From CAZIOH01 sp964540815 (GTDB lineage Bacteria > Myxococcota_A > Polyangia > Fen-1088): a DNA stretch of 64,000 nucleotides. Each line of letters begins with the position of its first letter. Within the stretch, counting starts at the first letter, position 1. The stretch is taken from assembly GCA_964540815.1 (NCBI GenBank), contig CAZIOH010000020.1, positions 1 through 64,000 of the forward strand, in the 5' to 3' direction. Below, piece by piece: positions 53,510 through 64,000 of the stretch. A model generated the notes under the pieces. That model ran no database searches. It was not told where the DNA came from and worked only from the letters and a program-made list of their open reading frames with translations. A program made the translations under genes and the position numbers.

Positions 53510-54162
53510 GATCGCTGGTGATGGTCGTGGGCGTCGTCGTGGGCATGGGCGCGGCGTCGGCGCTGCTGACCGGATGTGACGACGATCCGACCGTTCCGAA
53601 CCTCGAGTACATGCCCGACATGGTCTCGTCGGTCGCGTACGATTCGTTCGCTCCCAATCCCAACACCCGCGACGGGCGGACCCTGCTGGCCCCGCCGCCC
53701 GGGACCGTCCCGCGCGGTTACCAGCCCTTCCACTTCACAGCGGGACCAGCCGAGGCGGCGCGGGCCGGCCGCGAGCTCACGAACCCGATGCCCGACGTGC
53801 CGCTGGTCCGGCAGCGCGGGGAGATCGCCTTCCAGCGCTGGTGCTCGCCGTGTCACGGCCACGAGGGCCAGGCGGACGGGCTCGTGACCCGGAAGTTCCC
53901 GCGGCCGCCGTCCCTCACGGCCGAGCACGCCCGCAACCTCCCCGACGGCCAGCTGTTCCACATCGTCACCTTTGGACAGGGTGTGATGCCCGCCTACGGG
54001 GCCCAGGTGATGGACGTCGATCGCTGGAAGATCGTGCGATTCGTGCGCCGGATGCAGGCCGATGCCAGGCCGGGCGCCGCGCTGGGCCCTCCACTGCCGG
54101 TACCCACGTCGCCTCCCGCGCCACCCGCGGCGGCGCCCCCCGCGGGAGACACCAGACCATGA
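53506..54162 (+). CDS. actE: Act complex monohaem cytochrome ActE
   Basis: 218 residues from GTG. A lipobox (ALLTGC, C24) and one CSPCHGHEGQADG haem motif near residue 121 with a class I cytochrome c fold (distal Met in QGVMPAYGAQ). The end is a Pro/Ala-rich tail. ActE is the peripheral cytochrome that passes electrons to soluble carriers or oxidases. It overlaps both actD and actF by 4 bp. Confidence 0.94.
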   Translation: MRSLVMVVGVVVGMGAASALLTGCDDDPTVPNLEYMPDMVSSVAYDSFAPNPNTRDGRTLLAPPPGTVPRGYQPFHFTAGPAEAARAGRELTNPMPDVPLVRQRGEIAFQRWCSPCHGHEGQADGLVTRKFPRPPSLTAEHARNLPDGQLFHIVTFGQGVMPAYGAQVMDVDRWKIVRFVRRMQADARPGAALGPPLPVPTSPPAPPAAAPPAGDTRP

Positions 54163-55370
54163 TCAACCCAGGGCCGACTCCCACCTCGAGCGTCACCACC
54201 TCCACCTCCACCTCCACCTCGACGCGCAGCTTCGCGCGTGTTCAGGTCGGCGCCCTCGCGGTGGCTCTCGCCGGCTTCACCGCGCTCGCCGTCGGCATGG
54301 TGTTCGAGCCCGCGCGGGCCTTCAGCAACCTGCTGGTGGGTGCCTACCTGGTGCTGGGGCTGTCGGCGGGGGGGGGGGTCCTGCTGTCGCTCATGGCGGT
54401 CGCCAACGCGGGCTGGGCGGTGGTGCTCAAGCGAATCTTCGAGGCCTTCGGCGCGTTCTTGCCGTTCGCGGCCGCCCTGCTCCTCGCCGCCACCATCCCC
54501 GGCATGCGGGTTCTTTACGCCTGGGCCCGGCCGGCGGCCCACGCCGATCCCTTGCTCGTGGCCAAGGCCGCGTTCCTGAACGCGCCGTTCTTCATGCTGC
54601 GGATGGGCGCCATCCTCGCCATCTGGATGGCGTTCGCGACCGCGCTGCGCCGGGCCTCGCTGCGCCAGGATCTGACGGGAGATCCCGCCGAGACCCGCCG
54701 GACCGTGCGGCTCGCCGCCGGCTTCCTGGTCGCCTTCGCGATCACCGGGTGCCTCGCCGCCTTCGACTGGATCATGACCCTCGAGCCTCACTGGTTCAGC
54801 ACCATCTTCGGCTTTTACAACCTCGCCGGCATCCTGGTGTCGACGGTCTCCGCGGTCGCCGTTGCGGCCATCCTGCTGGAGCGCGCCGGGGTCCTGCCCG
54901 AGCTCGCGCCTGCGCACCTGCACGATCTCGGCAAGTTGATGATCTCCTTCGCCACCTTCTGGGCCTATCAGTGGCTGAGCCAGTTCCTGCTCATCTGGTA
55001 CTCGAACATCCCCGAGGAGACCGCCTACTTCGAGCTGCGGTGGCAGGGTGGGTGGATGCCCGTCTGGGCGACGAACCTCGTGCTCGGGTGGCTCCTGCCC
55101 TTCCTCTTGCTCTTGCCTCGCCCGGTCAAGCGCGATCCGCGGCGCTTGCTGCCGATCGCGCTCCTCCTCGTCTTCGCGCGCTGGCTCGACATCTGGCTCA
55201 TGGTGTTGCCGTCGAACTTCCCCGACCGTCCCTGGCCCGGGCTGCTCGAGCTCGCCGGTCTCGCCGGCCCGGTCGGCCTCTTCGTCTTCATGGTCGCCCG
55301 CACATTCCAGCGCGTCCCCCTCCTCGCCCGCCGCGATCCCTACTTCGTCGAGAGCGTCCACCATACGTGA
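54159..55370 (+). CDS. actF: Act complex membrane subunit ActF
   Basis: 403 residues, ten hydrophobic helices, shorter NrfD-related subunit of the complex. Diagnostic stretches are FDWIMTLEPHWFSTIFGFYN and FWAYQWLSQFLLIWYSNIPEE. A Thr/Ser repeat (TSTSTSTST) at the N terminus comes from a CACCTC repeat. It is last in the act operon. Unlike most act loci, no caa3 oxidase genes follow. Confidence 0.94.
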   Translation: MINPGPTPTSSVTTSTSTSTSTRSFARVQVGALAVALAGFTALAVGMVFEPARAFSNLLVGAYLVLGLSAGGGVLLSLMAVANAGWAVVLKRIFEAFGAFLPFAAALLLAATIPGMRVLYAWARPAAHADPLLVAKAAFLNAPFFMLRMGAILAIWMAFATALRRASLRQDLTGDPAETRRTVRLAAGFLVAFAITGCLAAFDWIMTLEPHWFSTIFGFYNLAGILVSTVSAVAVAAILLERAGVLPELAPAHLHDLGKLMISFATFWAYQWLSQFLLIWYSNIPEETAYFELRWQGGWMPVWATNLVLGWLLPFLLLLPRPVKRDPRRLLPIALLLVFARWLDIWLMVLPSNFPDRPWPGLLELAGLAGPVGLFVFMVARTFQRVPLLARRDPYFVESVHHT

Positions 55371-55451
55371 TCGCGGCTTCGCCGCTCGCGGGCAGGGGAG
55401 GACCCCACCCGCGGGCCCCTCCCGCGGAGGACGAGAGGCGGGCCCGGATCT

Positions 55452-55483
55452 GCTTTGCCAATGTCTTCTCCGGTTGGCAAAGC
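55452..55483. terminator. hairpin between actF and the convergent quinone oxidoreductase gene
   Basis: GCTTTGCCAA (55452-55461) and TTGGCAAAGC (55474-55483) pair perfectly over 10 bp around a 12-base loop. A smaller hairpin, GCGGC-TTC-GCCGC at 55373-55385, follows the actF stop directly. No U-tract; it may stop transcription from both sides or stabilise the act mRNA. Confidence 0.5.
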
Positions 55484-55576
55484 CAACCTTCGATCAACCA
55501 CTCGAACCGCGCGATCCTCGCGAGTTCCTCTGACTCTCGAATCAGGCGAGTCAAGAGCGGCCCGGCCCCGATTCAA

Positions 55577-56557
55577 TCAAGGTATCAGCAGGACCTTTCC
55601 GCTGGTCTGGCGGGTTTCGAGGGCCTCGTGGGCGGCACGGGCGTTGGCGAGCGGGAAGGTGGCGCCGATGCGCACGTCGAGCTCGCCGCGCGCGATGAGC
55701 TCGAAGAGCGCACCCGCCCGCGCCAGCAGCTCGCTCCGCGTGGCGGTGTAGTGCACGAGGGTCGGGCGGGTGAGGAACAGCGAGCCGTTGGCCGCCAGCA
55801 CCTGGGGATCGAGCGGCGCGACCGGGCCGCTCGATTGCCCGAAGAGCGCCAGCATCCCGCGCGGTCTCAGCACCCGCAGCCCCTTGACGAAGGTCGAGGC
55901 GCCCACCCCGTCGTAGACGACGTCGACGCCGCGCCCGCCGGTGAGCCGGCGCGTCTCCTCCTCGAAGTCCTGCGTCGCATAGAGGATCACCTCGTCGGCG
56001 CCCGCCTGGCGCGCGAGCGCGGCCTTCTCCGGGCTCGACACCGTACCGATCACCCGTGCCCCCGCGCGCTTGGCCAGCTGGATCAGCAGGAGGCCCACCC
56101 CACCCGAGGCCGCGTGGACGAGGGCGGTCTGCCCGGCCCGAAGGGCGAACGTATCGGTCGCGAGGTAGTGCGCTGTCATCCCCTGCAGCATGATGGCCGC
56201 CGCCTGTCGGGCATCGACCCCATCCGGGATCGGCACCGCGCGCTCGGCCGCCACCAGGACGTGCGTGGCATACGATCCGGGGGCGCTGGCCCAGGCCACC
56301 CGGGCCCCGACGACCACTCCTCCAGCCGGCTCGGCCGCTCCGGCCCCGATGGCCTCCACCGCGCCCGCTCCCTCCAGCCCGAGTGCGAGCGGAAGGTCCA
56401 CCTTGTAGACTCCCCGGCGCTGATAGACATCGATGAAGTTGACGCCGATGGCGCTGGTCCGGACCAGGAGCTGTCCCGGCCCCGGGACCGGGGTCTCCCG
56501 CTCCTCCAGCTTCAACACCTCGGCTCCCCCCGTCTCCCTCGGACGAATCGCTTGCAT
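55577..56557 (-). CDS. NADPH:quinone oxidoreductase (zeta-crystallin-type MDR)
   Basis: 326 residues with the full QorA layout: N-terminal GroES-like domain with VNFIDVYQRRGVY, then AASGGVGLLLIQLAK (nucleotide-binding AxxGxxG) and the C-terminal VLLIP end. It lacks the zinc-binding cysteines of alcohol dehydrogenases, as expected for Qor. It reduces quinones one electron at a time using NADPH. A 19 bp inverted repeat lies 30 bp upstream of its start. Confidence 0.92.
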   Translation of the reverse strand: MQAIRPRETGGAEVLKLEERETPVPGPGQLLVRTSAIGVNFIDVYQRRGVYKVDLPLALGLEGAGAVEAIGAGAAEPAGGVVVGARVAWASAPGSYATHVLVAAERAVPIPDGVDARQAAAIMLQGMTAHYLATDTFALRAGQTALVHAASGGVGLLLIQLAKRAGARVIGTVSSPEKAALARQAGADEVILYATQDFEEETRRLTGGRGVDVVYDGVGASTFVKGLRVLRPRGMLALFGQSSGPVAPLDPQVLAANGSLFLTRPTLVHYTATRSELLARAGALFELIARGELDVRIGATFPLANARAAHEALETRQTSGKVLLIP

Positions 56558-56586
56558 GTCGACCCTCTACAATGACGCGCGGGCTT

Positions 56587-56605
56587 CTTCAACGCATCGT
56601 TGAAG
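56587..56605. promoter_or_regulatory. inverted repeat upstream of the quinone oxidoreductase gene
   Basis: CTTCAACG-CAT-CGTTGAAG, a perfect 8 bp inverted repeat, 30 bp before the start codon. The size and place fit a TetR- or MarR-type operator over the promoter, or a leader hairpin. Confidence 0.45.
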
Positions 56606-56648
56606 CGCCTTCGACGCGTCACGGCCGACTCTTCGGCGGCTGCGTCCC

Positions 56649-56747
56649 GGTGTGCATTCCCGGCACACCATTTCGGCACAGACACCGGTGTGCCGGCGTG
56701 CCGGCGTGCGAAGAGCATGCGAAGATTGCGGGCAGATGCCCGATCTT
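56649..56747. promoter_or_regulatory. cluster of palindromes upstream of the glycine-zipper lipoprotein gene
   Basis: Three inverted repeats lie within 100 bp: GGTGTGC/GCACACC (56649-56669), ACACCGGTGT (56682-56691), and AAGAT..CGGGCA-GA-TGCCCGATCTT (56722-56747) followed by a moderately T-rich stretch. They sit between the divergent qor and lipoprotein genes. The last one could be a leader attenuator-like hairpin. Confidence 0.35.
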
Positions 56748-56840
56748 GCTCTTTCTGAGATGGTCCGACAGATGCATGAATCTCCCTCACGCGATCATCC
56801 GCTTTCGTCCGCTTGGTATGATCGGGAGGAGACCATCCAC

Positions 56841-57371
56841 ATGATCCGAATCGACTCTGTTGTTCGCCGGCGAACCGACCCCTCCCCGCCGGGAAGGGGC
56901 AAGGTTTCAGGTCGCGCGGCGGTGGCCCGCTTGCCCATCCGCCTGCTGGCCGGCGCCCTCGCCTGTCTGGCGGTGGCGGCAAGCGCCAGCGGCTGCGCGA
57001 CGACGAGGACCACCAGCACCACCTGGACTGCCGACGCGCCGGCGCCCTGGGTGCGTTACGGCCGGGTCTCCTGGGTGCGCGAGGTGGTCCAGCGCCAGGA
57101 GGGCAATCCCGCTGGCGGCGCCGTCGCGGGTGCCCTCATCGGCGGCCTGCTCGGCGGTGGCCGCGGGCCCGGGGCTCTGGTCGGCGCGGTGGGTGGCGCG
57201 GCGGTCGGGGCGGCCGCGAGCTCGGGTTCGGCGGAGCAGCGCCACTACGAGGTCATGGTGACCTTCGACGATGGGGCCTACCAGGTGTTCGTGTATCCGG
57301 GCGGCTCGCCGTTCCGACCCGGGCAGACGGTGATGCAGACGGCGCAGGGGCTCAGTGCCTACGGCCCCTGA
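56841..57371 (+). CDS. glycine-zipper outer-membrane lipoprotein
   Basis: 176 residues; the ATG at 56841 has GGAGGAG about 10 bases upstream. A long N region and a lipobox (ASASGC, C near 52) precede a glycine-zipper hydrophobic hairpin (GGAVAGALIGGLLGGGRG, then GALVGAVGGAAVGAAAS). The rest (HYEVMVTFDDGAYQVFVYPG) is a small beta domain found in the SlyB/PcP-like family. It probably supports envelope integrity. Its end overlaps the HAD gene by 17 bp. Confidence 0.82.
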   Translation: MIRIDSVVRRRTDPSPPGRGKVSGRAAVARLPIRLLAGALACLAVAASASGCATTRTTSTTWTADAPAPWVRYGRVSWVREVVQRQEGNPAGGAVAGALIGGLLGGGRGPGALVGAVGGAAVGAAASSGSAEQRHYEVMVTFDDGAYQVFVYPGGSPFRPGQTVMQTAQGLSAYGP

Positions 57372-58044
57372 CCGGCCGCCCACCCGCTCGTCCGCCTCCG
57401 CCGTCGACTTCGAGGCGATTCTCTTCGACAACGACGGGGTCCTGGTCGACACCGAACACCTCTATTTTCGCGCCAACCGTGAGAGCCTGGCCGAGGTGGG
57501 CGTGGAGCTCGACCAGGCGTCTTACGTCGAGCTGTTCCTGCGCGACAACCTCGGAGCCTGGCACCTGGCCGAGGCGCGGGGCGTCCCGCCCGAGACCATC
57601 GCCCGCCTGCGCGCGGCCCGCGATCGCCGCTACCTCGAGCTCCTCGCGGGCGAGGACGTGGCGCTCCCCGGCGTGGCCGACGCCGTGGCCGCCCTCCGAC
57701 GCCGTTACCGCCTCGCCGTCGTCACGAGCTCGCAGCCAGAGCCCTTCGCCCGTGCCCATGCGCAAAGCGGGCTGCTCCCGCACTTCGAGTTCGCGCTCAC
57801 CCGCCGCGACTACCAGCGGAGCAAGCCGCACCCCGAGCCGTACCTCCGGGCCGTCGAGCGCCTGGGTTTGTCGCCCGCCCGCTGCCTCGTCATCGAGGAC
57901 TCGGAGCGCGGACTCGCCGCCGCCAAGGCCGCGGGGCTCGCCTGCTGGGTCATCCCCTCTGCCCTCACCCGGGGCCTCGACTTCGCGCGGGCCGATCTGG
58001 TGCTCGACAGCTTGCCGGCGGCGGCCGCCCGCCTCCTCGCCTGA
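57355..58044 (+). CDS. HAD-superfamily phosphatase (beta-phosphoglucomutase/phosphoglycolate-like)
   Basis: 229 residues from GTG 57355. HAD motif 1 FDNDGVLVDT (Asp25, Asp27), motif 2 VVTSSQ, motif 3 Lys in SKPHPEPY and motif 4 VIEDSERG are all present, together with an alpha-helical cap. Motif 1 has Asn between the aspartates (DND) instead of the common Met/Leu (DMD/DLD). Substrate unknown: small sugar phosphates or glycolate phosphate are typical. Translated from inside the upstream gene's 3' end. Confidence 0.9.
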   Translation: MPTAPDRPPTRSSASAVDFEAILFDNDGVLVDTEHLYFRANRESLAEVGVELDQASYVELFLRDNLGAWHLAEARGVPPETIARLRAARDRRYLELLAGEDVALPGVADAVAALRRRYRLAVVTSSQPEPFARAHAQSGLLPHFEFALTRRDYQRSKPHPEPYLRAVERLGLSPARCLVIEDSERGLAAAKAAGLACWVIPSALTRGLDFARADLVLDSLPAAAARLLA

Positions 58045-58130
58045 TGTGACGACTGGTGAGCTTTGCCGGATCAGCCCCTCGGCGCTGGCTCCGGGTTCTC
58101 GTCAGCTCCGCCAGAAGCTCCAGGCCGCGG

Positions 58131-59819
58131 TCAGTCTTCCCACGCAGGCTCGACCAGCGTGGCCAGAAAACGCGGCGGGACGCGGGCCCGGGTGATGGCC
58201 TCGAACCCGGCGGCGAGCGCGATCAGGTGCGGCTCGGTCCAGGCCGCGCCCACGAACGACAGGCCGAGCGGCAGCCCGTGGGCTGCGCCCATCGGCACCG
58301 TGACGCTCGGATACCCGGCCACCGCCGCGAAGGTCGTGTTGCCCCCGGTGACGTGATCCCCGTTCTCGAGATCCGTCAGCCAGGCCGGCGCGTTCGAGGG
58401 GCAGATCAGGGCGTGGAGGCGGTGGCTCGCCAGCAACGCGTCGAGGCCCCGCGTGCGCGCCAGGGCGAGGCACCGCGCGCGGGCCGCGCGGTAGGCGCCC
58501 GCCGTGAGATCGCCCTTCGTCTGTGCACGCTCGAAGAGCTCCTGCCCGAACCACGGCATCTCCCGGGCGCGCTCTCGCGCGTTGAAAGCCATGACATCGG
58601 CCAGGCTCCCGAGGCCTCCGGCCGAGCTCCCCCGCCGCGCGAGGTAGCGGGAGAGGCCGTCCTTCAGCTCGTGGAGCAGCACCTCCATCTCGGCCTCCTC
58701 CAGCCTGGCGGTGGGACCGAGCGCGAGGTGGTCCACGATCACCGCGCCGGCGTCCTTCATGGCCTCGAGCGCACGCTCGAGCGCGGCGTCCACCGCGGGG
58801 TGAAAGCCCGCCAGATCCCGCGGCACGCCGAGGCGCGCGCCCACGAGGCCCGCCTCGGGTGGGCCGGCCGCGCGTGTGCCGTCGTGCCGGGCGAGCGCCG
58901 CCCTGCACGCGGCGCTCGCAGCCAGGGTGGCGACGTCCTCCGGGTCGGCCGGCCCGGCCAGGGCGGCGAGCAACAGCGCTGCATCCCCGACGGTGCGGGC
59001 CATGGGTCCGGGCGTGTCCTGCGAGGCCGAGATGGGGACGATCCCGCTGCGGCTCCACAGGCCCACGGTCGGCTTGATGCCGACGATTCCGCACACCCCC
59101 GCCGGCGAGATGATCGAGCCGTCGGTCTCGGTCCCGATGCCGAGCGGGGCGTAGCCCGCCGCCACCCCGGCCGCGGTCCCCGAGCTCGAGCCCGACGGGT
59201 TGCGGTCGAGCACGTGGGGATTCCTGGTGAGCCCGCCCCGCGCGCTCCAGCCGCTGGTCGAGCGCGTCGAGCGAAGGTTGGCCCACTCGCTGAGGTTGGT
59301 CTTCCCGAGCACCACCGCCCCGCTCGCCCGCAGGCGCGCCACGATGAAGGCGTCCCGCGGCGCGGGCCCCCCGGTCAGCGCCAGGGAGCCGGCGGAGGTC
59401 TGCATGCGATCGCCGGTGTCGATGTTGTCCTTCACGAGGATCGGGATCCCGTGCAGCGGTCCGGTGGGCCGGCCCGCCCGGCGCTCGGCGTCGCAGCGGG
59501 CCGCGATGTCGAGCGCGTCCGGGTTGAGCTCGATCACCGCGTGCAACCTGGGGCCGCGCCGATCGAGCCGGTCGATGCGCTCGAGGAGGCGGCGCGCGAT
59601 CCCGACCGCCGTCAGCGCGCCCGAGCCGAGAGCGGCCAGCAGCTCGGCCACCGTCGCGCCGGTCACCTCGTCGAGCGGCTGCGGTTCCGGGGCCTGGGGC
59701 GAGCCGGTCCCGCCGTCCCCGCTGGCTCGCCGTCGCGGGTCCGCGCCGACGCTGGCCGCGGCGAGCGTCGAGGCCCCGGCGCGGGACAGAAAGCCCCGCC
59801 GCCCGAGCTCACGCGCCAT
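58131..59819 (-). CDS. Tat-exported amidase (amidase signature family)
   Basis: 562 residues. The N terminus is a Tat signal (GRRGFLSRAGASTLAAASVG). The Ser-cis-Ser-Lys catalytic set is visible: Lys130 (PILVKDN), the cis-Ser in the PSGSSSGTAAG motif near 211, and nucleophile Ser235 (TDGSIISPAG). The family hydrolyses amides, including glutamyl- or aryl-amides. Secretion suggests use of environmental or wall-derived amides. Divergent from mutM across 73 bp; tail to tail with the HAD gene. Confidence 0.92.
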   Translation of the reverse strand: MARELGRRGFLSRAGASTLAAASVGADPRRRASGDGGTGSPQAPEPQPLDEVTGATVAELLAALGSGALTAVGIARRLLERIDRLDRRGPRLHAVIELNPDALDIAARCDAERRAGRPTGPLHGIPILVKDNIDTGDRMQTSAGSLALTGGPAPRDAFIVARLRASGAVVLGKTNLSEWANLRSTRSTSGWSARGGLTRNPHVLDRNPSGSSSGTAAGVAAGYAPLGIGTETDGSIISPAGVCGIVGIKPTVGLWSRSGIVPISASQDTPGPMARTVGDAALLLAALAGPADPEDVATLAASAACRAALARHDGTRAAGPPEAGLVGARLGVPRDLAGFHPAVDAALERALEAMKDAGAVIVDHLALGPTARLEEAEMEVLLHELKDGLSRYLARRGSSAGGLGSLADVMAFNARERAREMPWFGQELFERAQTKGDLTAGAYRAARARCLALARTRGLDALLASHRLHALICPSNAPAWLTDLENGDHVTGGNTTFAAVAGYPSVTVPMGAAHGLPLGLSFVGAAWTEPHLIALAAGFEAITRARVPPRFLATLVEPAWED

Positions 59820-59892
59820 GCACTGTCCGCATGTGCAGACTCTGCGGCAGGGCCCTGGTGTCGGCCAGCCGAACTTGGCAGATTGCGAGGCG

Positions 59893-60816
59893 ATGCCCGA
59901 GTTGCCCGAGGTTGAGGTCGCGGCCCGCAATCTGCGGCGCTGGGGGCAGGGCCGCCGGATCCGGGCGGCGTGGGCCGACGCGCGCGCGAAGCGCATCTTC
60001 CGACCCGCGAACCCCGCGACCGCCCGCCAGTTGGCCGGTGCGCGCATGGATGGCATCCAGCGCATCGGGAAGAATCTGCTGCTGACCCTGCAGGGCGGCC
60101 CCGGCGCTTCACGCGCCAACCGTTCCGGTGCGCGCGAAACCAGCGCCGCCGCCCTCGACCCGCAGTTCGGCCTGTGGTCGCACCTCGGGATGACGGGCAA
60201 GTGGGTCCGGCGCCGCTCCGGTGACCCCCGCCCGCCGCACGCCCGGGTCGACCTCACGCTCGACGACGGGTCGCGCCTGGTCTACGTCGATCCTCGGATG
60301 TTCGGGCGCCTGCGCTGGGTGCCGGGCGCCCGCTTCGACGCGGTCGCGGAGCTGCGAGCGCTCGGCCCCGATCCCCTCACCGACGGCATCGAGGCGCCTC
60401 GGTTGGCCGAGCGCCTGGCTGTCCTGCCGGCGCGGCTGGCGATCAAGGTCGCCCTCCTCGATCAGTCCTTGCTGGCGGGGGTGGGCAACATCCAGGCGTG
60501 CGAGGCCCTGTTCCGGGCCCGCATCGATCCCCGGCGCCCGGCCGCCACGCTCGGCCGCGTCGAGGTCGGTCGCCTGCGCCGGGGCATCCTCGCGTCCATC
60601 GCCCACACGCTCGAGGCCCTGGCGGACCCCAGCTCCGGCGGCGTCGCCGACGCCGATTCAGACATCCGCTATGTCGAGGACGACCGCGGCGACAACCCGT
60701 TCCTGGTCTATGCGCGGGCCGGGCAGCGCTGCACCCGCTGCAAACGGGCGCGGATCGAGCGGGTGGTCCAGGCCGGGCGCGCCACCTTTTACTGCCCGTA
60801 CTGTCAGCGCGCCTGA
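59893..60816 (+). CDS. mutM: formamidopyrimidine-DNA glycosylase MutM/Fpg
   Basis: 307 residues. Catalytic Pro1 (MPELPEVE), Lys60 region (RIGKNLLL) and the C-terminal zinc finger CTRCKRARIERVVQAGR...CPYC are present, with the H2TH motif ALLDQSLLAGVGNIQACE. It removes 8-oxoguanine and formamidopyrimidines from DNA. About 25 extra residues (Ser/Arg/Ala-rich, near 70-92) lie in the first domain, absent from E. coli Fpg (269 residues). The ATG at 59893 gives the essential N-terminal proline. Confidence 0.95.
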   Translation: MPELPEVEVAARNLRRWGQGRRIRAAWADARAKRIFRPANPATARQLAGARMDGIQRIGKNLLLTLQGGPGASRANRSGARETSAAALDPQFGLWSHLGMTGKWVRRRSGDPRPPHARVDLTLDDGSRLVYVDPRMFGRLRWVPGARFDAVAELRALGPDPLTDGIEAPRLAERLAVLPARLAIKVALLDQSLLAGVGNIQACEALFRARIDPRRPAATLGRVEVGRLRRGILASIAHTLEALADPSSGGVADADSDIRYVEDDRGDNPFLVYARAGQRCTRCKRARIERVVQAGRATFYCPYCQRA

Positions 60817-60975
60817 GGTCGCGCCGCACGCCGGCCCGACCGGACGGCCGAAATTCCAACCGGAAATTCGCGGGGCTCCTTGTGCACCGGCGACTCCAAA
60901 CTTAAGTCAAGGGTGAGCCCGACGGCCTGCCCGACCGGACCTCGGTCAGCGGTGGCCTCCGTGGCGGAGATCCTC

Positions 60976-64000
<3,025 letters not shown>

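Noticed and set aside
56560..56840. Small ORFs on both strands between qor and the lipoprotein
   Set aside because: No ribosome-binding site, Cys/Arg/His-rich composition, and the DNA is better explained by palindromic regulatory sequence.
60817..60975. Direct repeats (GCCCGACCGGAC, GAAATTC) after mutM as a mobile-element end
   Set aside because: Short, imperfect and without inverted ends; probably ordinary intergenic sequence.

Overview
The window is a 64 kb stretch of very GC-rich bacterial chromosome. It is densely coded, with many ATGA or TGATG start/stop overlaps, and is dominated by respiratory electron-transfer genes. An OmcA/MtrC-type multihaem cluster, a fused CcoNO oxidase, an Act (alternative complex III) operon, Gly/Ser-rich lipoproteins and CX4CH-type cytochromes all point to a Myxococcota or other delta-proteobacterial lineage. 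That placement is inferred from gene content only; no rRNA or tRNA gene is visible.

Region 1 (1-15.6 kb, minus strand) is an electron-conduit cluster. In transcription order it holds a NapC/NirT-type membrane multihaem cytochrome, a small cytochrome c, a 13-motif cytochrome with CX4CH sites, an outer-membrane beta-barrel, a 13-haem lipoprotein cytochrome, two decahaem OmcA/MtrC-family lipoproteins and a patatin phospholipase with a C-terminal barrel-like domain. About 53 haem-attachment motifs lie in 12 kb. The set looks like a route from the quinone pool across the periplasm and outer membrane.

Region 2 (15.6-35.6 kb) is accessory: a CPBP protease and an NAD(P)-binding epimerase-like protein, a giant LamG surface protein, an MFS exporter divergent from an isochorismatase-family hydrolase, a type IV pilin-like gene, NikR with a His-rich tail, a pectate-lyase-like lipoprotein, a YncE-phosphoesterase fusion protein and two divergent porins.

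Region 3 (35.6-55.4 kb) is aerobic or microaerobic respiration. A minus-strand cbb3 oxidase operon (ccoI-ccoS-ccoNO-ccoQ-ccoP-ccoG) has a fused CcoNO and a one-haem CcoP. It is followed by a CcdA/SafE-like membrane protein, a 165 bp palindromic MITE-like element, hemN, and a plus-strand operon of a dihaem cytochrome, a NarI-like membrane protein and actABCDEF. Together these would carry electrons from quinol through the Act complex and cytochromes c to oxygen, with hemN supplying haem under low oxygen.

Region 4 (55.4-64 kb) holds a quinone oxidoreductase, a glycine-zipper lipoprotein, a HAD phosphatase, a Tat-exported amidase, MutM and a CheB-CheR-PAS hybrid sensor that runs off the right edge. 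No CRISPR array, phage or complete insertion sequence was seen.
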